Assembly (NCBI GenBank): GCA_963989385.1
Contig: OZ022506.1
Coordinates: 63,251,434 to 63,315,433 of the forward strand
Direction: 5' to 3'
Length of the DNA: 64,000 nucleotides
Origin: Ctena decussata
Lineage: Eukaryota; Mollusca; Bivalvia; Lucinida; Lucinidae
Shown: positions 58,521 through 64,000 of the stretch, piece after piece
How positions within the stretch are numbered: position 1 is the stretch's first letter
Layout of the letters: every line of letters starts with the position of its first letter
The notes under the pieces: model-generated
What the model saw: the letters and a program-made list of their open reading frames with translations, nothing else
What the model was told of the DNA's origin: nothing
The model's database searches: none
Position numbers and translations under genes: made by a program

Positions 58521-59276
58521 ATGCTGCTTAATAAAGTGTTTTTATAAGGAAAGATCAAAGGATAATTTTCTGCGAATAAATCTGAAAAAAATAATATCGT
58601 TATTGAAAATTTACGTGGTGCTGAAGGTGCATTATTGCATAATAAAGAGCGTCCTAGCAATTATTTACTCCAACTCTTTCTCAAATTGTAATGTCGACCA
58701 GATGAAAACGGTAGCTTTTTCTCAAATGTTCAACCATGTACAAAGTAATGTACACTGGATGCATTTATTAAATATAGGGTAGGCAAGCATACCTATTTTA
58801 ACACCCACAATATAAATGATACATTACTGACATGATCAGTGGTGTGTAGATGAAATTGTTCAACCTTGTTAAAATAGTATCACCTGTCTCACCTGTGTGT
58901 TTTGACAAAAAAATGTGGACACAGACTGCATCTTTTTTCATCTGCTCAGCCTGATAATGTGTGAAAGAGTTTGAAAAAATAATTGCTCCATTATGCAACA
59001 AGGTACTCTAAGCACTAAGTATATTTTCAATAATGATATTATTTTTTTCAGATTTATTCGCAGAGAATTACCCTTTGATCTTCTCTTATAAAAACACTTT
59101 TTAACATTAACAAATGCTGCATTTTGGGATTCTAAATTATGAGAAACAACATAAAGAAGGCATCTGCTAAGTTTTTGGAAAGATCAGTGTTATTTTGAGT
59201 ATTTTATGCAGATTTTTGTCTTTGTCCCAAATCAGTGATTATCACCACATTAATCATAAATAGATATGAGCCGCGA

Positions 59277-59484
59277 CACGAGAAAACCAACAAAATGGTT
59301 GTGCACCCAGCACAGTCTCAGATCGGGCTGGGCATCCACCAAGTCTCATCAGACTCTTCGCTGAAGCGCTTTTAAGTGGTGGCTAGGACTTCACCTACCT
59401 CCATGCGGACAGCGGATGTCCAGGCTGATCTGAGTCTGCGCTTCGCGCACAACCACTTTGTTGCTTTTCTCGTGTCGCGGCTCA
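59277..59484. mobile_element. Palindromic MITE family 1, copy 16
   Basis: tgagccgcgacacgag to cgtgtcgcggctca, 208 bp, gene C intron 3. Confidence 0.9.
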
Positions 59485-59879
59485 GATAGCTACAACTTTG
59501 GACGTAGTCTTATTTTGCAATTTGTACAACCTACGTTTTCTGTTTTGTTACAGTTTGTATGGAAAAACATTTATTCCAGTTTTTATAACCTAATATAAAA
59601 TTATTATTTTGGCCATACCCTGATGAAAAATTATCATTATTGATTTTATTTTATTTTATATATTTTTTTTTTTTGCCTGGCAATTTCTGTTGTAATATAT
59701 CCTGTTCCATTGCCTGCTTTAATATGATTATTTCGGCCATAACGTGATATCAATTGGCTTTGTGCTTGTGACTGTTAGTTGTAACATACTTTTATAGCCC
59801 GCTGTAGTATGGTTATATTGGCCATACCGTGTTGAATAAATTGGCTGTTTGCTTGACAATTTTTGTTGGAATACATTAC

Positions 59880-60006
59880 CTGTGTTGGAAGCAATTTCAC
59901 TATCCAAGACGGAAAGTAGTTTACAGGACTTAAAAAGCCCTTCCCACTAAGAATCATATTGGTAAATTGGCGAACTTTTTCGAAATCCGGATCATCGTAG
60001 TCATAT
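59880..60006 (-). CDS. Gene C exon 3
   Basis: 127 nt. Acceptor tttttttcag, donor cacag|gtaatg. It encodes YDYDDPDFEKV to PSWIVKLLPTQ. Its length supports a 1-nt deletion in gene A. Confidence 0.93.
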
Positions 60007-60079
60007 CTGAAAAAAAAATACTTGGCCTATGAACAATAGCAATGGTACGGTAAAAATCCCAAACTAGGGACACTTTAAC

Positions 60080-60314
60080 TGAGCCGCGACGCGAGAAAAC
60101 CAACAAAATGGTTGTGCGCCCAGCCCAGACTCAGATCAGCCTGTGCACCCACCCAGTCTGATCAGACTCTTCGCTGAGCTCTTAAAGAGTAGCTAAGGGT
60201 CTAAGCTATCTCCATGCGGACAGCGAAGACTATGATCAGACTGGACGGATGGTCAGGGTGATCTGAGTCTGCGCTGTGAGCACAACTACATTGTTGGTTT
60301 TATCGTGTCGCGAT
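60080..60314. mobile_element. Palindromic MITE family 1, copy 17
   Basis: tgagccgcgacgcgag to atcgtgtcgcgat. The terminal ggctca is eroded. Gene C intron 2, 74 bp upstream of exon 3. Confidence 0.88.
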
Positions 60315-60407
60315 AATATTCATTTAATATTACCATAAAAATGGTAACTTTCCTAAAAAAAGGAACCGTTTGTTTCTACAATGCAGTTATGCGTCCTAAA
60401 GATGCGG

Positions 60408-60500
60408 ATGAAATAAAGCACACTGATTGGCTGCTTCCGAGCATGTGCTCGGAAGTAGCCAATCAGTGTGTTTTATTTTGAGTTTGAAAATGTACCTAAG
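60408..60500. mobile_element. Palindromic MITE family 3, core copy
   Basis: Core palindrome (cactgattggctgcttccga / tcggaagtagccaatcagtg) with one outer arm missing. Gene C intron 2. Confidence 0.85.
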
Positions 60501-60544
60501 TTGGCCTGAATAATTATCATTGCATTTCTTTTTACGGCAATCGG

Positions 60545-60700
60545 TATTTATATCCCCTGCTTTGAAAAAGTGGTGGGCATACTGGTTTCATTCTGTCCGT
60601 CATTCCGTCCGTCCTCCCATAACACTTTTTCATCAGCGAGTTCTCAACAACCGTTTAAGATAGACAGGTGTATCACTGTATCATAACTTTTGTAGCGCTA
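60545..60700 (+). repeat. Relic of CCGTCCGT-type repeat head
   Basis: ctgtccgtcattccgtccgt and agttctcaacaaccgttta resemble the head unit of the tandem arrays. Gene C intron 2. Confidence 0.6.
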
Positions 60701-60847
60701 AAAAGTTATTACACTTCCTCTAACGTAGCATGAAATCTTAGATTATAGTGACGAAGTCAAAAAGCAGGACAGGAAAAAGACAGGACTACTGTACAATGTA
60801 AACACAATATTTCGCGATGCGATTCTAATAGGATGCCACATTGTGTA

Positions 60848-61112
60848 GGCCGCGTAGCGCAGTTCGTAGGGCGCCTGACTTGTAAACCAGAGGTCCTGGT
60901 ATCGATACCTGGTCCGGCCACTTACTTTCATTTCCCCTTCCGTTGATTCAAGAAGGGCAGTTGCCAGTGACTGGTGAAAGTAAGTGCACTTAGTACATTA
61001 ACCGCTAAGGAGATCTAAGCCTGCCCAGGAATAGTGTGGTTAGGTTAACTGACCGTCTTGGCATGACCATAGCTGTTTACGGTGGACGTTAAACAATAAC
61101 ACAACAACAACA
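60848..61112 (+). mobile_element. tRNA-derived SINE family A, copy 2
   Basis: ggccgcgtagcgcagttcgt ... tggtatcgatacctggtcc head, body with gtgaaagtaagtgcactta, tail ggtggacgttaaacaata followed by (aac)n. Gene C intron 2, antisense to the gene. Confidence 0.86.
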
Positions 61113-61496
61113 ACACAGTGTGTAGTTTTATGGAACGGTACAGTAAACCACGTAAATACTCATCACTGTATCAGGTACTCCTTTTGGTATTTGAACTGCT
61201 GTCATGCTGTGCGTATGGGCAGGCTCATTGTAGCGCTTTTTGCCTTAACCGCCAATATTGCCAAAATTAAAAAAAACGCCAAATATATGTGGTTTTCAGA
61301 ATGCAGTGGTTTTGTGAAGAATAAATGTAATTACCTATCGCTTCCATCATGTCCATATGAGCAGTTTGCTAGTCCCAGAAAATATACATTGAGATCTCCG
61401 TAGTTTGAGACAACAGAAGTTGAAATGCAAGGAGATATAGGATCTGTATCCAAACTATATTCTTTGAAATAAAATGATGGATTGATGACTTTTGAT

Positions 61497-61655
61497 TTAA
61501 CGTCTTTTTAACAGTACTTCAGTCATATCAGGACGATGGGTGGGTGACAATGAAAGACTGTATGCAATGGAAACCCGTTTACAATTGAAAAGATCACGAA
61601 TCCGGGACTGCTAGATCAGCAGGTCAGCGCTTAAGCTACTCAGCTACTGGTACTC
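61497..61655 (-). mobile_element. tRNA-derived SINE family B, copy 2
   Basis: Same body (cagtcatatcaggacgatgg, gacaatgaaagactgtatg on +) with a damaged tRNA head (agtagcttaagcgctgacc on -). Gene C intron 2, same sense as the gene. Confidence 0.8.
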
Positions 61656-61859
61656 CTTATTCTTTAATATAAGAGGATATTTTGAGATATCAGCGTTTAA
61701 GGTAACGAGTCTTAATAATTGTTACTGTATGTTGTATAGTTCGCGGAAGCACACTGCGCAACTAGTGAGCACACTAAAGGGTAAACCAATTTCTCGTACA
61801 ATTTTCACTAATATTGTAAGTTACCTTTGATTTTTTTCTTAGTCACAAATTATAATTAC

Positions 61860-62088
61860 CTCTGTCCGAAAACTATTCCATAGATGATATTTCCAACAAT
61901 ATTCTGGAGTAATGGAGCAACTATCAAAGGCTGAGCTTTAGTGTTTTGTAGAACTGTAGCAGCGGCATTGATTTCAGTCATAATTTTCTCTTCAATTGAC
62001 GTTTTTCCTACACCAAAATCTCTCAAAGTTTGGAGGGTAAAGCGTCGCATCGTCTTCCAATGGTGATTGTATGCTTGGAAAATTATAC
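61860..62088 (-). CDS. Gene C exon 2
   Basis: 229 nt. Acceptor gcgatgtttcag, donor cagag|gtaatt. It encodes NHHWKTMRRFTLQTLRDFG, closer in this stretch to gene A than to B, with the WxxxR motif. Confidence 0.93.
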
Positions 62089-62540
62089 CTGAAACATCGC
62101 AATGAATTAATCTATATTTGACAAGTGTACTTGTCCATCTTTATAATTTGGATGAGTCCATTTCTTTTTAAGGGGTTTCTTCTGAATGTTTTAGTTTTAA
62201 CTTTAATTGGATTTTTCATGAAAATTCCTATAGGCAAACAGTGTTCACCCTGATCATTCAGCGGCGTCTGAACTTGGTCTGGTCTGTTTTCCTATGTCCC
62301 CCAAACGGGTTTCTAGTCTGAAAAGAGTGAAAAAAGGATGGAATAAACTAAGTGCGTCTTTTGAGACCATTAAGAGGGTAATTTTGGATATGGCCGACAT
62401 ATGTCGGAATGTTTACTACCGGTAACGTGAGGCTGGGCTCAGGCAGTAGGTGGCGAAGCCAATGTCCAAACAGTATTACTCCGAGTACAGCCCATTGCCG
62501 CCGAATGCATACCCACAGGTTACTTTGAAAAATAGTGTTC

Positions 62541-62640
62541 CCCCAGTGCAAATTTCATTGTTGTAGGAAATCTCCTTTATAGAAATTTAGCCTTAGCAAC
62601 AGCATAGCAACGACTTAAGTGGTTTTATAAATACGACCCC
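62541..62640. mobile_element. Palindromic MITE family 5, one arm
   Basis: Right arm only: aaatttcattgttgtaggaa, aacgacttaagtggtttta, aaatacgacccc. Confidence 0.82.
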
Positions 62641-63370
62641 TGATATTTAGCATACTATTACAGACCAAGTCATAGCTAGCCGCTTTAGCTTTTGAGCATA
62701 TTTTTTTTAACATTTCGGTGCAGTTATTCCCCTTTTTCGGACATAAGCATTTTGAATATAGAAAGCTTGTGAAAAAAATATCTGAAGAAGCGCATAAGCT
62801 TTGACCCTTATATTTGGACAAAGGTGTAGATGACCTGGTTAACTTTTCAGCATATGTCGTAAATTTTTGATCGAAATATTTTTCTTTTTCAGATAATTAT
62901 AGGCATTTTATATAGGAATTACCTTGTGAACAAAATATCTGCAGAACCACTTAAGTTAGCATGGTTATAATAGACATTCAGTTGCAGATTGAGTGTTAAA
63001 TTTCTGCTAAACGTTTGACATACGTTTGAGCATATTTGGTAAATTTTAGGTTTCGAACATAGGCATTTTGTATGGGAACAAGCTTGTGAACAAAATATCT
63101 GATAAATCCCCTTAAGCTATGATCTTTGCATTTAACATACAGTTACAAGCTAAGTAGATGACTTGATTACATTTTGAGCTTATTTTAAAAAGAATTGGTA
63201 GAGCTATTCCCCTTTTTCGAACACAGGCATTTGTATAGGAACAAGCTTGTGAAAAAATATCTGAAGAACCGCATAAGCTAGATTCCTTAAATATGGCATG
63301 CAGGTTTGAACCAAGATGTATACAAACTGATTAGCTTTTGAGCATATATCATAATTTGTTTGGTTGAGTC
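62641..63370 (+). repeat. Second ~160-bp tandem array
   Basis: Same family as 15980-17220: units with aaaatatctgaagaaccgca near 62784, 62941, 63103 and 63263, spaced 157-162 bp. The CCGTCCGT head is absent here. Confidence 0.85.
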
Positions 63371-64000
63371 ACAATTGGAACTTTAGTCTTCAACGCGCGC
63401 TAAGTAGTGTAATCGGTTACCTGTTCCCTTGAGCGTGTATTAATGTGAATGCAGTTATTTCCCTTAGACCCGCGGAGCGATAGGTATTAATCGATTTTAG
63501 GAATGTCATATCGATGTCCATATCCCAGGATCTGGACAGGTGGTGAACTTCTCTGACGCCGGTTTTCGTCATCAGTGTTTGGTATTTTATCAGCGTAATA
63601 CTAAAACGAAGGAGATGGACGATTTTTTTTATATTTTTAACAATATGGGATTTCATATTCCTTTTTTTAAGATCAAATCAATTTACGTTTCTCTGTCGCT
63701 CATTTTCGTTGTAATCAGTCGTTTTTTCTGTCTGATATTTAGGTCGATTTCGTAAGGACTGACGAGAAAATAGATGTGATTATTGGTCAGTTTTAGCGGA
63801 TTGTTTTGGTTTCTGACAACAATAACATAAAACAATAATACTTATAATAATGAAATTATGATATTTCGATCCCTTTGATGGTCTCGTCTTTATGAAAAGA
63901 TTAAGCCTGATACAAATACCCATCCACCCACATAGTTTCTCTCATTCTTTTTTGTTTTCTTTTGTGACGCCCATCGGGGCTCGCAAAATAGATTTGCTGC
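62700..64000. other. Right edge: no gene C exon 1 found
   Basis: After the tandem array (to about 63370) the sequence is unremarkable. No minus-strand block resembling the P450 anchor, PPGP hinge or the gtgcag|gt donor is visible up to 64000, so exon 1 of gene C must be further right or lost. Confidence 0.6.

Larger units (their letters stand above)
43666..62088 (-). other. Gene C: CYP2-clan cytochrome P450, exons 2-8, intact in window
   Basis: Seven exons (62088-61860, 60006-59880, 56222-56048, 53517-53381, 51010-50917, 49878-49672, 43847-43666). Lengths are 229, 127, 175, 137, 94, 207 and 182 nt, exactly as gene B, all GT-AG and all open. Motifs: WKTMR, AGSETT, ETQR (ExxR), FNPGRF, haem loop [10 protein letters not shown] with Cys. 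It is the likeliest functional member. Exon 1 (anchor and hinge) is not found between 62.1 and 64.0 kb and should lie to the right. Introns total about 17 kb and are crowded with MITEs, two SINE families, a mariner-like element and a LINE tail. Product: microsomal monooxygenase of unknown substrate. Confidence 0.92.

Overview
The window is eukaryotic DNA. It has no operons, its coding exons are short with GT-AG introns of 0.5-5.8 kb, and it is dense with transposable-element debris. I infer a bivalve mollusc from the mix of tRNA-derived SINEs, palindromic MITEs, a CCGTCCGT-headed ~160-bp tandem repeat, a Penelope-like element and a CYP2-clan gene cluster. That assignment is an inference, and the species is not determined.

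The protein-coding content is a cluster of three paralogous cytochrome P450 genes of the CYP2 clan (microsomal haem-thiolate monooxygenases). Gene A is on + (exons 2-8 at 1281-14780; exon 1 lies left of the window). Gene B is on - (38793-27557, all 8 exons, 496 codons). Gene C is on - (exons 2-8 at 62088-43666; exon 1 lies right of the window). Every visible exon fits the same template of 340, 229, 127, 175, 137, 94, 207 and 182 nt, so the three are recent duplicates with a fixed intron pattern. A is the exception twice: exon 3 is 1 nt short and exon 8 is 1 nt long, each breaking the frame. B has an intact frame, but Ser replaces the conserved Gly of the haem-binding loop, in a codon split across intron 7. 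C is intact over all that can be seen. A decayed second exon 1 (39065-39318) sits just upstream of gene B.

Layout: 0-1.1 kb, a 1-kb foldback element; 1.3-14.8 kb, gene A, whose intron 7 holds a 3.1-kb giant inverted repeat; 14.8-27.5 kb, intergenic MITEs, a ~160-bp tandem array, a dead LINE, a foldback with LTR-like sequence and AGGTCA-rich repeats; 27.5-38.8 kb, gene B; 39-43.2 kb, the exon 1 relic and a dead Penelope-like element; 43.6-62.1 kb, gene C; 62.1-64 kb, half a MITE and a second ~160-bp array.

The most abundant repeat is a ~235-bp palindromic MITE with about 17 copies. Several transposon ends lie within 10-50 bp of P450 splice sites. No clearly new enzymatic system is visible. 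The most unusual things are the haem-loop change, the two single-base lesions of gene A, the large foldbacks, the transposon/splice-site contacts and an excess of perfect TGACGTCA sites.
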